Assembly: GCA_036852015.1 (NCBI GenBank)
Contig: JAANDG010000064.1
Location: 1-64,000 of the forward strand
DNA length: 64,000 nucleotides
Source: Pelodera strongyloides
Taxonomy: Eukaryota; Nematoda; Chromadorea; Rhabditida; Rhabditidae
Direction: 5' to 3'
Part shown: positions 34,460 through 48,255 of the stretch, piece after piece
Layout of the letters: each line of letters opens with the position of its first letter
How positions within the stretch are numbered: position 1 is the first letter of the stretch
Program-made: the position numbers and the translations under genes
Notes under the pieces: model-generated
Database searches by the model: none
Seen by the model: only the letters and a program-made list of their open reading frames with translations
What the model was told of the DNA's origin: nothing

Positions 34460-37400
34460 ATGATGTCGCTGCCGAAGCGAAAAGTTAGTCATTTAGAGTC
34501 GGTTTATGGATGTAGACGAGGAAAAAGAGTACCAACACAGGTAGCCCTCCCTATTCTCACGTGCGCTCTGAATGTATTCTGCTCTACGCGCTCTTTAGCT
34601 CCGTGGGGAGGGCTCCCTGCGTATTGGTGAATATGGCCTCTGTTGTCGTGCGACCATTTCGTCGGTAACTGGTCGCCACACAATCTACTTGGTTATGAAT
34701 TAGTTGGTGTCCACTCTTCAAATGGTGAATGATTTGGTGTTTCCGTCGTCCGCATGCGCATTCCATGTTTTTTTTTGAAGAGGTGTTTGTGCGTCGCTAC
34801 ATTCGCGTGCGGTCCGAGGACGTGGGTTTGATTATTGGGAAGAAAGGCTCTAACATCTACCGCATGGAACAAGAGTCTGGGGTAAGTTGGAAACTATTTT
34901 GTTGCTGACTGAACTGAACTTCTTGTAAATGTGTATTGAACTTCTGATCAAAGTAGTACGCTAGATGTTATTGCAGTGCTTTCTGCGTGTGGTCTACTAC
35001 GATCCGCGTAGTGCTGAATGTTTTGAAGCGGAGAGATTCCGTCTGGGTGGATCGTACGAAGACGGGTCAGTAGTCATTTTATGTATGTTAGGTCGTTAAG
35101 AATTTATGGGTAAATACCGTACATTGAGAAGGGAAGGAAACCTCTGTAATCGTTAATTATAACAAGACATATGTGCTGAAAATTTGTATTGTACATTATG
35201 TTAGAGATGTCATAGGCGCGCGATCTTTTTGGTTGTCTACTGTAGAGGCACCCCATAAGAATGATTTATTGTTGTCCCCAGTAGAACTTGTAGTTTTATC
35301 CAGTTTTCATGTTGTTTTTTGTCTATAGTGACGCAGTCTCAGAAGACGAGGAATGTTGGCTTGATGAACCTGCTGAGAAAAGAAAGCGTGTGCCTTATTT
35401 GGAAGTGATTGCGAAAGCGGAAGAAAAGGTAGTTCTGGATTCGAAATTATGTTACTTCAGGGTTTAAGTTACTGTAGAATTATGTTTTCCAGAGGTACTC
35501 TCCCCATAGGAAACGTCCGTAGTTAATAAAGTACGGCAGGCAGGCAGGTACATCCTTTAGGAATTTAGGACTTCTGAGGGAGTAGAGTAAAAGACTCGTC
35601 AAATTCTTATAGTTATTCTGTTAGCCACTCGCTCACTTCCTTGTGGCTCATACATTAGCCCTTTCAGCTCGACTACCTTGTTAAACTGCTCGACGACACT
35701 ATCAGAAGAAGCAAGGAGAAACGCGTAGAAGAGATCATGCACGTGCCGAGGGAGTTTCTGGGTTATATCATCGGTTCGCTTTATCTTGTCTTGAGATGTC
35801 TGTCTTATTATTAGTAATCTCAAATCTTAGTATTTTACTCTTCCAATTAGTTTGTAAAATTGCGTGTAGGAGATACGCCATCTTATCAACAAAAAAAAAG
35901 TAACTGAGTTAGTGGACTGTACTACTTTGATGGGTGGGGTTGGGGGTAGTATTGACAGCACACCAATAGTTTATTATATCATTATTTGAAGCTGTTTAGG
36001 TCAACGTGGTTGCACCATACGTCGCATTAGCAAGGCGACAAACACGTCGGTGACGGTTGAGAACGATGATAAGGTAAGTTGAGCAAGTGACACGTTTAAG
36101 ACGAGAGCTTGGCTGACTTGGCTCACTCTAACTATCTATCAGTGATTGTATTCAGGCTCACAGTGTTTATCATATCATGCTCGCTCATTGACTTGTACAC
36201 GTGGCAAATGTGTTGAAATTATAATTGTTTTCATTTGTTGATTCTAGGACGAGAACGGCAACTACTTGGGTGGAAATACCGCATCAAGCAAGGCAAAGGT
36301 TAGGATTTATGGGCCAGAATCGCAGGTTCGCGTCGCGGCGGTGAGTATTTAAAGCGAAATGCTAGCCTCTTTGGAAAATTTGCATACGATAAGCAAATCC
36401 TATGTACCCTATGCTAACTTTGCACGATTGACGTGGACGATCGTACAAAATTAGCATAGGATACATAGGATTTGCTTATCATATGCAAATTTTCCAAAGG
36501 GGCTGGCATTTCGCTTTAATACCAGATACTTCTGATGGGGGTGCAACCACCAGTTCTGCGTTTTCCACCTAGTTTTCTTAATTTAGGGCTAGGGCAGTTT
36601 GCTGGTTTGCTCTGTTACGCATAGAACAGTGATGACATATAAGTCACGCATGCTCTTCCTTCTGTCCTCTATCTCTCGCTCTCTATCTCTCTACCGCTAT
36701 CTCTCTCTCTCTCTCGAAAAGATGTGCTCTTTTAATGAGTTTAATGAATATTCAGCTTCAGCATCCCATACCTTGTAACCAACTTGGGTACTGTTGATCG
36801 TGTTATTTTTTTGGTTGTTTTCTTTGTGTCATTAGACCGTGATTTCCTTTTTTGATTTCAGGATATGGTTGAACAGACGATCTGGAGTTGTATGAATGCG
36901 AAGCGCAGGCAGCTCGGGACTCATCAGAGAGATGACGACGAGCTGGAACGGCCAATCGAAGAGGTAGAGATTGTTTATGGTTATTTCAGGTTCTGGAGCC
37001 GTATGCACGGACGCTGGGAGTTTTCTCCCAATGGGACATGGGATGGTAGAGAAAGAGACACGGAGAGAAAAATTCTCCCATCCGGGAATGCTCACCAGTG
37101 TCCGTGCGTGCGTACGGCCACTGTTTTTGAATTCCTGCAAATCGTGTTATATTATAATTATATAATATCTCTAATATGAGACTTCTATAGTCTCTAATCT
37201 CTAACCCTCTAGTTTGGTTTACATGAGTTCTACGGTACTACTTGTAAGTTAGGTAGGTTGTATCAGTCTATCCTTTGTGAATTATTAGATCGGATCCTTA
37301 GTCTTATAGAGTGTGGTAATTGCTAATTGGCGTAAGTAACAATTGCCTATGGATGTACGGTGTAATCACTGGTTACATTTCTACTTTGATACTGTTTACA

Positions 37401-37505
37401 TTCTTTCGAAATTAAATCACGGGTTTTGTTCAGCAACTGGAACAAATGCGTGCAATCCAGCAAGCTTGCGAAGAGCAGGTAGTGAATGAAGATGAAAGCT
37501 GGTAA
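34460..37505 (+). CDS. Double KH-domain RNA-binding protein (~250-270 aa)
   Basis: Certain exons: to 34881, then 34977-35065, 35329-35428, 35668-35773, 36000-36073, 36248-36340, 36862-36963 and 37434-37505 (stop), all in phase. KH domain 1 has IRVRSEDVGLIIGKKGSNI and KH domain 2 has VPREFLGYIIGQRGCTIRRI; both carry the GxxG loop (GKKG, GQRG) that grips single-stranded RNA or DNA. An acidic linker with a basic patch (AEKRKR) lies between them. The C-terminus is Gln/Glu-rich. The 5' end is unclear: either ATG 34765 opens the first KH exon, or exon 34460-34540 (starting MMSLPKRKVSHLES) joins GTG at 34783 through an atypical GAG acceptor. The 34460 option is kept as the outer limit. RNA regulation is the likely role; target unknown. 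Confidence 0.8.
36345..36521. repeat. Palindromic MITE, family A
   Basis: Near-perfect hairpin: TTTGGAAAATTTGCATACGA on the left is mirrored by ATATGCAAATTTTCCAAAGG on the right, bounded by AAAGCGAAAT and ATTTCGCTTTAA. It sits in an intron of the KH gene. Confidence 0.85.
36671..36716. repeat. (CT)n tract
   Basis: CT-rich simple repeat in the same KH-gene intron. Confidence 0.8.
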
Positions 37506-37510
37506 TTAGA

Positions 37511-37693
37511 ATATTAAAGCGGTATAGCAACTGGTTTTTGAAACATTTCGGGCGCAGATTTCCCGTGTAGATGTGTATGCAAATAACTGCTCGATTTTTA
37601 ATCGATTTGGATTCATTTGCATAAAACGTATGGGAATGCATTTCGCATTTGTTTGATATATTTTTCAAAAACCGGCTTGTATCGCTATGTAAA
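37511..37693. repeat. MITE-like element, family A
   Basis: TTAAAGCGGTATAGCAACTG at the left and AACCGGCTTGTATCGCTATG at the right, with AT-rich interior. It begins 6 bp after the KH-gene stop and so may supply its 3'UTR. Confidence 0.65.
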
Positions 37694-40600
37694 TTTTGTT
37701 AACAAGTGGGCCAAGGTTGGGTTATGATTACTGTAGGAAAATGTGCGCCTTTCTTGCTTTATCCCATTTTATATTGCTTATAGTTTGTTGTTCTACCCCT
37801 TGTATTGTTTATATTAACTCCGCATAAAATGTCACCCCCACCCGGGAGTTTATAGAATTTATACGTTTATAGTTATCATTTTTGTATTACTTACTTGACT
37901 AATTAGCGTGTATATTATAGTCTGTAGCGGGGATGCTTTTGTATTATTATCCTGGGTTTGTTTTGCTTTTCAGGATTTGACAATAGACCACTTGGGGATT
38001 GTTATTATCTAATATGAGACTGTGGTGTTGGTACATTTGATGTGTTTAGTGGTTGTCCTTTGTCAGTGCGATAGCGCTAACATAGTTTGGGTTTCATCCA
38101 ACTCCCTCGTTTTTTCACTTTTCCGTTATTATTTCTAGTAATATGTTAACACTCCTGTAATGTTTGATGTTTCTAACCGGTTTTTGTACTAAACAATATT
38201 GAATTGTTTGATTGGTAGGAAATAAATTGTTGTTTTTCCTGTAGTGGGTAAATAAGGGATTTGGTGTTTCGCAATTCTGCTAATACGGTTTTTGCATTGT
38301 GTGCGAAAGTGGTCAGTAGATACTGTGTACTTGGTCCGCGGTCTTTCCGCACTCCAAAAGCGCGCGGCACCTTTTTAGCGTGCAAGTAGAGAATATTTCC
38401 CAGACATGGCGCTCCAGAATTTGTCTTCTTGGTATTTGAACATCATGTCAATTTAAATGTAAGTATTGGTATCTAGAAGGCCTAATTTGAAAAACAACCC
38501 ATGACATGATCACAAGATTCTTGAGGTCCTTGAACTTTTAATTAGTCCGTTCGAATAATTTATAACAAAACGGAGAATTCTGATAAACATAGTGGTTCTT
38601 TTACTCTCCTAAGACTGCCGAGCCCTCAGTTAGCTTTAGTCTCTCTGGGCGAAATTCAACTTCATAGTATTCCAATGGGAATGCAAATTTTTATTTATCG
38701 GGAAGCAACCTCTTTGAAGTTAGGTCGTGTTCCTTTGTTAGACTCCGACGTCTCACTTATTTGAGTTCAATTGCTCCCCGGGGAGAGATTAGGACTTTGA
38801 GGGGGTGCCGCTTTTGACATAAAAAGGAGATAGGTCCGCCAGGACGGCGCGGCGAACCCACTTTCGCGTCTAGGTTAAGCGGGGCGCGCGCCAGGTTTGC
38901 GCAAGAGGTGTACAATTAGCGGTGCAACCCGTACATCAAGAGCGTGACATGCGCACCATTGTCGGATATCTTCCCCCATTGTTTCTACCTATATGACTTC
39001 TACTCTTTTCTGCTGTTGTCCAATAAACCCTTATAAAGGAGATTTATTTATTTATATCTTTATTCAAAAACTTTTCGTCTCAGACATCGATACTCTGTTC
39101 CTCCCACTTTGATGTGACAAACTCCCACAAGCTTCCGGAATCATCCGGAGATGTGTGAAGATGTGGGACAACTGCATTTCATCCTATTCTGCAATTAGGA
39201 CGCAGAAACTTTTAGAGTCTGGTGATCACAACGCTATTGAAGATTTGTTTTCTTTATTTTCTTTATAACACAGTCTTTCTGAACTTTGGTCTTTTCTGGC
39301 GGCCGTGATCTTGCTTATCATGTACTGTATTTTTTTTTCCAGAATTTCTTCTATCACCGCTTTTATTATAATTAATAAATATTTTCTGTAAAGGGTCGCG
39401 GATTTTATGGTATTTCTTATCCTAATTCTTAGAAAATTATCCTCATTTTATTCACCCTTCTTCTTGGAAAGCAATTGTAATTAGCAATGTCCATCACGCC
39501 GGGAGGCCAAAAAGGTCAATTAAACCAGTGTTGTGACCAATTCGGTTGAGTGCCCTAATTGAAATCCTATAATTGAAATCGTAAAGCGTGGCGCAACTCA
39601 ATTTTGGACTCAATTTTAGTCTTCCGCAATTTATTTGGGTCGTGGTTTTCTCTTGCTTTTTCCGACGTAGGATACTGTGGTGTGTACGTCTACGTACTGT
39701 GGACGAATCCAAAGTCCAATTGCCGCAATAGTGCCGCACACTCTAAAAGGTGTGCCACAAGTGGGCCATCTTTTCGCCGCGCACTATTCTACTACCAGTC
39801 GCTAAGTTTCACATCAAGTTTGACATTTGTGCCCGCCCCCTAGCCTGAATCTGTGCAATCTTATCTAAAGCATCTCTAGTAACTTCCTTCTACTCGATTT
39901 AGACTACCTAAAATTAGAACATTGACATCGACGTAAATCGCTTACACTTTACGCACGTCATGGCAGTTTCTAGGCTGTTACGGATTAAATTTAAACTGAC
40001 GTTGCAACTGCTAATCCCTAAAATTTTAAAGCCTACGACCAGCTGAATTAATGCATATGCTTTGAATTCCAATGCGGGATTTAGTTTAAATGTAACCCGA
40101 ATAAGGCATTTTTTTGGCAATGTCACACAGGAATTTATCTAATTTATCATTGTTCTAAGTGTTAAACAGTTAAACATCATCACGCCCACAAAGAAAGAGC
40201 TAATCATGTATATATATTAAATACCATACTTTCCAAATATCATTTCTAATCAGAAATGGATACTTTCCTGGACACGTGGCTGGACTGAATAACTTGGTAA
40301 TTTATTCTTCTAAGATTTTCTAGAATACATAAAAAGTAAACGGAATCAGGCTTCCTAATCCGTATTTGCATACAATGAATGAAAAAGTGCATGTAAATAC
40401 TGGGTCCCGTATTCTTAATTGGGCTCTGTGTTTTTTTACGCCTACGGTCTACGTGGGTGTAGTTTGTCTATGATGGATGTTCATTTAGCCGCGCGCTATG
40501 TATTATTTATTAACTTGCGGTATTAAGGGAATATGTATATCTTCTATGTATGGATCTACTATCTAAATATGCATATTCATATTGCCATGTGATATATTAC

Positions 40601-41153
40601 TTCCTAGGATTCCTGGTGAATTTACTACTCAAGGTCTTAAATAACATCTAAAAGTCTAAAAGAGTTTATAGTTATTATAATTCATGGATATAAGCTATCT
40701 GAGTTCGTAGTCATTGTTTTAGGTATTACCTATGTCTGTTTGGTCTCATTCACTTTGAGTTAAGATTATATAAATTTGCGAAAGAACCTAAGTAAACCTA
40801 AGTTGTATTCTGAAAGAACACCTTTCCTTTTCCTAACGGCTTCTATTTAATTTCCCACGTCTGAGTCTGGGGGGTGTCCATCCATTAGCACCCAGAAGTT
40901 AACCACCGCGCATCTCCGGCAATTCAATTTTCAATTTGTGATACTTGCCCGCATGCTGCCATGCGGATATGCCTATCAGCGTATCCACTGACAAATTGAA
41001 TTACAGCTGTCCATTTTTTTTTGCTTGTTTTTGCTCGTTTTCTTGTTGATGACTGAAGAAAACTTAGTCACGACTTTTAGATTGGGGAAACTTAGGTTGG
41101 TTGATATATGAAAAATGAAATACATCGCGGTAATGCGATTTTATTTTATGCAT

Positions 41154-41345
41154 CCGTAGGAAATGGGTGAACCCATTTGGTGACGGTTCACTGGTTTTTT
41201 GACCACTTTGTGACCATGTGTTGACCAAATTTGGTCGAGAACCGTCATCAACTGGTCACCGAATGGTCATGAACCAGTCACGAACCAGTCAACCCATGTT
41301 TTTTTTCGGTAAAACCACTTGATGACGGGCCAACGACGGTTTTTT
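41154..41345. repeat. Dispersed element (tggtgacggttcact type)
   Basis: Starts GGAAATGGGTGAACCCATTT and contains repeated aactggtcac/gaaccagtca words. A second copy is at about 61306-61490 with the same order, so it is a repeat family rather than unique sequence. Confidence 0.65.
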
Positions 41346-41544
41346 TGTGGTTTCGGTAATTATTTAGTTTTCCTGTGTCGTAGCGTCCCTCCTCCGGACT
41401 CGTACATGTATTAATCTTTACGTGATATTTTCTTGATTGCTCTCGCCATTTTGTTGATATGATCCACGTTACTTATTAAAGTCGTCTTATTGTATATGAT
41501 GACTATAATCACTCCAGACGTATTATGAAGAAAAAAACCTTACC

Positions 41545-41966
41545 TTAAAGGATCGCAGTCACTTCAATTTCGCCTTTTTAATTCAATTATCAATAAATAT
41601 AAAAAGATACCTAGAAAAATACCTTTCCAATACCGATTTACGGAACATTTATCACAGGGAAAGAAACCCCTTCGGTTGAGTTTTGATTTTAGACAAAATG
41701 GAGTGTTTTCTAAATCGCAGTGGGACTTGGCCGGTTGCCAATGATGACAAAACAAAGAAAAACCGGGGAAGAGGGAAAGTGTCTGCTCTACTGTCTCAGT
41801 TGTCGTTGTCATACTGTACGTTACCAAAACACAACCGAGGGGATTTCTTTCCCTGGGTTAAATTTTCAGTAAATTGACACAGTAAATGTATTTTTCTATG
41901 TACCTTTTTATGTTTACGTATAATTGAAGTAAAAATACGAATTTGAAGTGACTGCGATCCTTTAAT
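41545..41966. repeat. MITE, family B (~420 bp)
   Basis: Ends TTAAAGGATCGCAGTCACTT and AAGTGACTGCGATCCTTTAA are perfect 20-bp inverted repeats. The interior is closely similar to the copy at 2743-3163. Confidence 0.9.
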
Positions 41967-43272
41967 AAGTTTAATAATTTTAAGAAGAAAAGAATATGAA
42001 GATAAAGACCTTATATACTTATATTAACACGATTCACGCGCAGACATGGATTTTTTCCGTCGCTTACAAACTTATGACTTATCCACATATCCCTAATTAT
42101 TCTAATTGGTGCGATAATCCATATTTAATGAGGGGTTAGAGTTGTGTGATTGGTCGGCAAAATATATTGAATTTTGGGCATCGAACAAGAAATTGGAAAG
42201 GTGTTGTTGGCTAATCTTCTGTTTTGGAAGTTTCGCCAAAAGTCCGCCGTATGAGATCCATAAAATGGCGGAGACAACTTGTAGCGCGACAATGGCGCCG
42301 CGATAACATGGCACATAGCGGACACAACCTGTAGCGCTACAATGGCGCCTCGAACTATTGGCTATTCTGAGAAACGTTCGATCTCCGACCAATTGTCTCT
42401 AATTTAAGTTCAGGATTCTTTTTCTATAAAGGGTTAAACGTGTCTATTTTTTTAAGGAAGAGCCTTGCTTTTCTTACTCCTCACTCTATAGTAATCTGCA
42501 TAATTGACGACTGCAGAAAAGACTAATTGCCTGCAGTGACAAGTGAGATCATTAGATATTCGGGAATATATTTGGGTACTCTTTAGTCTTTAGTCGCACA
42601 TCCTTTGGACCGAGCAATGATAATGTCCGTGTTGTGGTACCTGGCCCAACAATTTGCCGAAGAATAACTATGCGAGTTCTAGGCGTAAAGAAATGCGGTT
42701 TTTGAAAAGATCACAGTTGCCGAGCAGACAAAGTTGAAGATGAGGTTCTGAGGAACGACTTGCCGACGGCAAGTATGTGACAACTGACAACACTGAGACC
42801 CGATGAGTTGCGCGCCGCACCATTTCGGGAAACAAAATGCGCGCCGCAAAGGAATGGGAAACAAAATGCGCGCGGAACATAAATGGCGCGCAAAGTGTTT
42901 CCCGAAAAGGTGCGGAAAAGGTGCGGAAATGGTGCGGGGCGCAACTTGCGCGCGGTTCCTGGATTTACGTAATAAAGTGCGATAATTACCGTAGCTGCGG
43001 TCAGTTTCCGTACCGTAGCGTCGACAGACACGCAGTGTGAGATTTGAAAGGGCGGGCGAAGCGATGTATTTTATTTATATAAAATCCAGTCTGTTCCTAA
43101 TATGCTTGTTATTAATATTTTCAATGCAACGTATTATACAAAATTTCGAATTGTCACATTCCGTCTATTGTTCTTCTTGATTGTTTCCTTTCTTAAATGC
43201 AATAAATGTTATAAATAGTTTATATATTCACATTGATGTTTCATCCAAATCACCTTTCTGTTTAGTTGGCGA

Positions 43273-46200
43273 ATGCTTCCTGCTTATTTGAAAAGTAGGT
43301 ACTCACTAGATGATTTACGAGTAATGTTTGGATTGAGTGATGATCCGCAAACTTCGGACATCCCAGAAACGTCAGGAGAAGGAAATTTGAATTTTACCGA
43401 CGACCATGAATCATATCAGTAAGTATAGATTGAGCCAGCTTTAGCCGATAAGAAAATATCCAGCAGCAAGTGAATGTTCGCGTTTGTTACGGACGGAGCT
43501 ATTTAGCAGGAGATATGAGTAATGCTCTGAATGAGAAGAAAATTTGTAACACAGAGCTAAAGCCAAACCGATAGAGATAATTGAAAATCAATATTCAGAG
43601 GTGACGCCGAAACAACAGAAAGTATTCATATGTGTGATGCGATGGAATATGAGGGAGAAGGAGGTAAGTGTTTTTTTAGTTATTCTGCGTATAAAAATGT
43701 GCATCTTTGATGAATAATTATCATTATGCATGCAATGCATGGAAATTTAATGAATATTCGAATCAGTAAGCTAACCTACACGTTTAGAGCGATATCATAG
43801 CAAAGAGTAAACGACTAGCATATCTTCTACAAAAACAGATGTCTGCCCGAAAGGGACCGTGAATAGTTAATGGTTTTTTTTTATTAATGTTTTATGTTAC
43901 TCAGAAAGTGAATCCACCCAAGTGATACGTGAAGATTTATCAGAAGACGACCCAGATCCCGAGCTGGAATTGGAAATTTACCAAGTTTTAGGTCAAATAC
44001 ATGCACGTAAGTATATGTTACAATTTTAATTACAATTGTTACAAATGTAGCTGACAATGGCAGTTGTGGAAAAAAAGTGCAACCAATTTGCATCATTTTA
44101 TATTGATTATTAGTTTTTTGGATGCAACGATGTAAGAATTGAGCGCTATGTGGAAATAGTTTTTGCTTTGTAGGTGATCCGACGATTCTTATCTTAACAA
44201 ACCATCTACGAAGACACCAGTCATTAAATGAATTATTGGATTTTTTTTTACTGTGTGAGTTTCATGGTTGTATAAGCGTACTCTAATATTGGTGGTTGGC
44301 TGTTACTGATGCGTAAAAGAAGCGACGAATTATGGTATGCAGGGTGAAAATATTACCTGCGCCACTAACGAAGGATAAAAAATGCTTTTTTACTATTATT
44401 AAATGTTGCAGCAAGTGCCATACATTTCAACCGCCCAGCAGCAACTTCATCGAAGAAAGTGTTGGAATTGTATTCGGAACTTACCGACGGTTTAAGGTAT
44501 AGTCTATATCTATACCTATATTTATTATTTGTTGACTATAATGAATATTACTGTTGTTCGGTAAATAATTTCGATCAAATAAGGTAAGAAAGGAGTGGTA
44601 TTAAAGATTAATTCTGTAATTTTAATGGATAATGGTAATATACTGCCATTTTTCAGGATACGGGAATACGTCATGTGTCCTGTGATTGGACACAACGTGC
44701 TACTTGAAAAAGAGACGGAAGAATGTCCGTTGTGTCTGCGGTATGCATAGCACATTATAAATATGTTTCATAACGGTTTGCAATTGTCCAATATTCGTAA
44801 TAGTAGCAGGTATTTTGGTGAAGTTGATTATGCCTACCTTTGCAATTGTTTCTGTTCTACATTTATATCTGAACGTTTTAGAGATTAGAGGGTTTTGCAT
44901 ATAAAAATCAAATTCAGTGTTCTCCCAGTACGCGGCGGCGAGCACGAGAGGCTTCGAATAGTAACCTGTAGTGTGTCGGCGCAAATTGAATTTATACTGA
45001 AGAGGAACATCGACGACATAATGTGTGTTTATTAGACTTTACTTTACACCTTTACCGTTAGCTTTCGCAGGTAATTCAATTAATATATGTTTGTTAGTGA
45101 ATTTTCCAATTTTGCGCACTCAATGTGCACGATCAGTACATTCAGTGACCTTCATCGCCGACACCACGATGGATCCTTCGTAAATGAGCGCATACAAGAC
45201 TTTTCGCCAAATCTTGGGGACAGATTCCGGACCGGATTGGAATCCCGCGCAGGATTTCAAAATAATCAGTTGAATATCCAGCTGATTGTGTTTGCGGACG
45301 CCTTCCGATTACGGAATGCAAGCAGGTACATCGTACATAGTTACTCATAATTTTTTGCAATTTTGTGTCTTTTTGTAGGACTATGCCAACAAAAAAAAAA
45401 GAGGTTACAGATGATTCCATCACTAAAATTGGATTTACAATAAATTGATGTGGAGTCAGTTAAGTTTTAATTTCAGCGGAAGTGTGTGGTCGTGCTACAT
45501 TTCCATTTACGATCTTGATGACGAAAGGCGGAATTGTGGGCAAAATGTGATCACTGCATCTATGATGACTTCGGGAAGAAGTGGTATTTCTGATACACGC
45601 CTACAAATGCTATTCGAACGACTCGAAATAGAGGTGCGATATTTATCATCTTATTGATATTTATGTCTAATACTGTATTGTTTCGCCTCTATGTAAAAAT
45701 TTGTATTTATGCTATTAGGCATATTGTTATTTGTGTGATCATTGTATTCTGTCATAACGTAAATCTCCTATTATGAAGTGTGTAATGAAGTTTTCTGTGC
45801 ACCTGTATCGTTTAGCGTAATATTTAACGTTGTGACTATATTGGGGTAAGCTGCTGAATGTATCCTATTTTTCATTAGTTACAGATTCGTCATGGGCAAA
45901 CTTTGAGCATTCTGGATAGACATGGAACGAGATGGGAGATATCAATAAACTGCACCGCGACTTGTATGGATCTGGAAGTTTGTATTTTTTGTATAGTTAA
46001 AGTACACGTACATACTTTACTTCTTCTACTCTTTAATTCAGTCACTCAAGACGGATTCTCCCACTGATTGGTCCTTGTGCGACAAAACCACCAATGGGAA
46101 TGGAGGTACTTTACACGTTAAGATTATAATAGGCTTATTTATGAGTCAAACGTATTTGCTTTGGCTATTTATAGTTGTTGTTAACGAAAATGGAAGCACA

Positions 46201-46977
46201 CCATAACAACGACAGGCATTAAGTGAATACATATATTTTCCATGAGTTGTAATGTCTATGAAAATCCCCGCCCCCCTCCAAGAGTAGTAGCGCAATAATT
46301 GCATGTTGTTTTTCGTTGACTGTTTTCCTCAAGGATAAGTGCGCTTCCAGTATCACTCTACTGCATTGTTGTTAATTCAAAAGACCATTACCCAGTCCTT
46401 TTCTTCATATTCTGTTTTTGTAGAGGATGAAGCGGCGTCAGTCAAACGTTTCCCGGAAAACCTTCTAAGTGGTTTCATAGGTAAGCCTTTTTTATACACT
46501 TTTAGCATTTTCATTTTTAATTTCGTTAGCTTAATGTGCCTACTTCATTTTCGTGTCATATATATATATCTTCCTTTTTTCTTTATAGCATTTGACAACC
46601 AAGCATACATTGTCCCTAAATTCAGCAATTGCAACTATGCTGATTCGCCCAACGGAGACGAACTCCAATCCAGACCGTCTCGAGTGGTTTTCGGAGTGGA
46701 AGTACTACTTCAGACGATCATTGTAAGTTGTCATCCATTAATGTTGTTTATTTTTTTTTGGTCATCTTTTCAATAGCTGCCATTCTTTTAATTAAATGGA
46801 TAAATTCATTCAAATTCATTCAAACGCTGATAATAACATTACAGGGTCGACCTAACTCGGGAGGATCGGCGCTCTGTTTTTGCCTTCTCTTCTGAGAAGT
46901 ACGACGCGTTCATTGTCGGAATGGAAGTCCATTTTGGAAAAATGAAAGAGCAGCTGGGTTTTCCGGTTGGAAAATAA
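43273..46977 (+). CDS. 447-aa protein, unknown; possibly transposase-derived (13 exons)
   Basis: Exons 43273-43418, 43599-43663, 43905-44006, 44174-44254, 44412-44496, 44657-44740, 45146-45325, 45477-45633, 45885-45977, 46042-46105, 46424-46480, 46626-46722 and 46845-46977. All twelve junctions keep phase, giving exactly 448 codons. The ATG lies 7 nt after a TTCTGTTTAG acceptor, a likely trans-splice site. The N-terminal third is acidic. A Cys/His cluster follows (MCPVIGH ... ECPLCLR) that could bind zinc. Then comes NIQLIVFADAFRLRNAS with SVWSCYISIYDLDDERRNC, whose layout resembles the core of Tnp2/CMC-type transposases. The C-terminus has RLEWFSEWKYYFRRS. The transposase resemblance is from memory and weak. 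The clean intron-rich structure without flanking inverted repeats would fit a host gene, possibly domesticated. Confidence 0.75.
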
Positions 46978-48255
46978 TAGCTTTATCTTTCATTTACCGT
47001 TATGCCAGTCTTTGAAAAGTGACTATTTAAACACTTTTGTCCATTTCTCTGTACTATAGTGATTACCACTTTGTTATTTTGTTTATTTACTAGACAGTTT
47101 TTATATAGAATATTCAATAATGCCCATTGTTGACTATTATAGTTAGAGTAGTTAGAGCGGTTACAGTTAGAGAGGGTGTATAGTTATAGTTAGAGTGGAT
47201 ACTAGAGCCACTTATATTTATGTTCGTTTTAGGTGTGTAAATGAGTATGATAGGATTATAATGTTTCGAAAGTTCATTGGTAGAGGATTGATTAGAATAA
47301 TAGGTTTCGAGCGGAACTGTTCATTGTAAGCGACATAACTTGTGGTTTCTGATACATTTTGGACCTACGCATATGTATGCCGCATGCAAATTATTGTATA
47401 CTATTGCAAATTCATACTAGATTCGCGTAATAATTTGCTTACACTATATCTGCGAAATATCCAGGATAATTTTCAATATCGGACCTTTGTCGACGTTTTT
47501 TGATAGAAACTATCCATTTATTGTTAGTATATATTGTTTGCCTGCACCTAGGTTAATCTCTGTACCATTTGATGAATTTGCTCATTATCGTTTACTTTAT
47601 CGTTTACTAACACTCAGGGTTGTTCCTCTCCTGTTCGTATTGTTGTTTGTTCGTTTATGTTTGAAAAAAATAATAAAATGTTTTTACAATGCTGCGTAGT
47701 CTATTGGCATTTTTGTTTATAGTTTTGTAAGTGTACAGGTTATTTTTTGAAATACCAGGTCAAAAAATAAAAAAATGGGATTCTACCTCGTGGATAGGCT
47801 ACCGTAACCCGCACCGTTTCCGCACCTATTCGGCAACGGTTTGGGGGTGTTTCCCGCACCAAAACGGCAACCGGAGGGAGTGAAAAAACTTTTGCGGCGC
47901 GCATCAAATTCTTTTGCGGGAAACACCCCCAAACTGTTGCCGCGCGCAACCCTTGAGTTTCGTTGTCCTGAGGACCAACGGCCTTTCAGCCAATTAATTA
48001 GCAAACAACAATTTAACACACGATCACGTTCTCAATTTGCACAAACAAACAGGGTTTAAGTTCAAGAGCATGTTTATTCTTGATTCTTGATGCTTACGCC
48101 TTTTTACGTGGGCGTATGATGTATGATGTACGATACCTTATTGTTATTAGTGTTCTTATTGAAAGTTTTGAACATTTGACTTCTTAATCTTACCAGTCTT
48201 TATGCTGTTACCCTATCTACTTAATGCCAATTCATTAAAATCTCAAAAATATCCC

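Larger units (their letters stand above)
37506..43272. other. 5.8-kb intergenic region, repeat-rich
   Basis: Holds a family A element (37511-37693), a dispersed element with ggaaatgggtgaacccattt (about 41154-41345, second copy near 61.3 kb), a family B MITE (41545-41966) and a GC-rich repeat with gcgcgc words (about 42800-42960). A minus-strand frame near 39050-39360, ending beside an AATAAA, could be a 3' exon but could not be extended. No gene is supported. Confidence 0.5.

Noticed and set aside
39050..39360. Minus-strand 3' exon candidates ending at TGA beside AATAAA
   Set aside because: Two alternative frames are possible and neither could be extended to a phase-matched upstream exon or a start.
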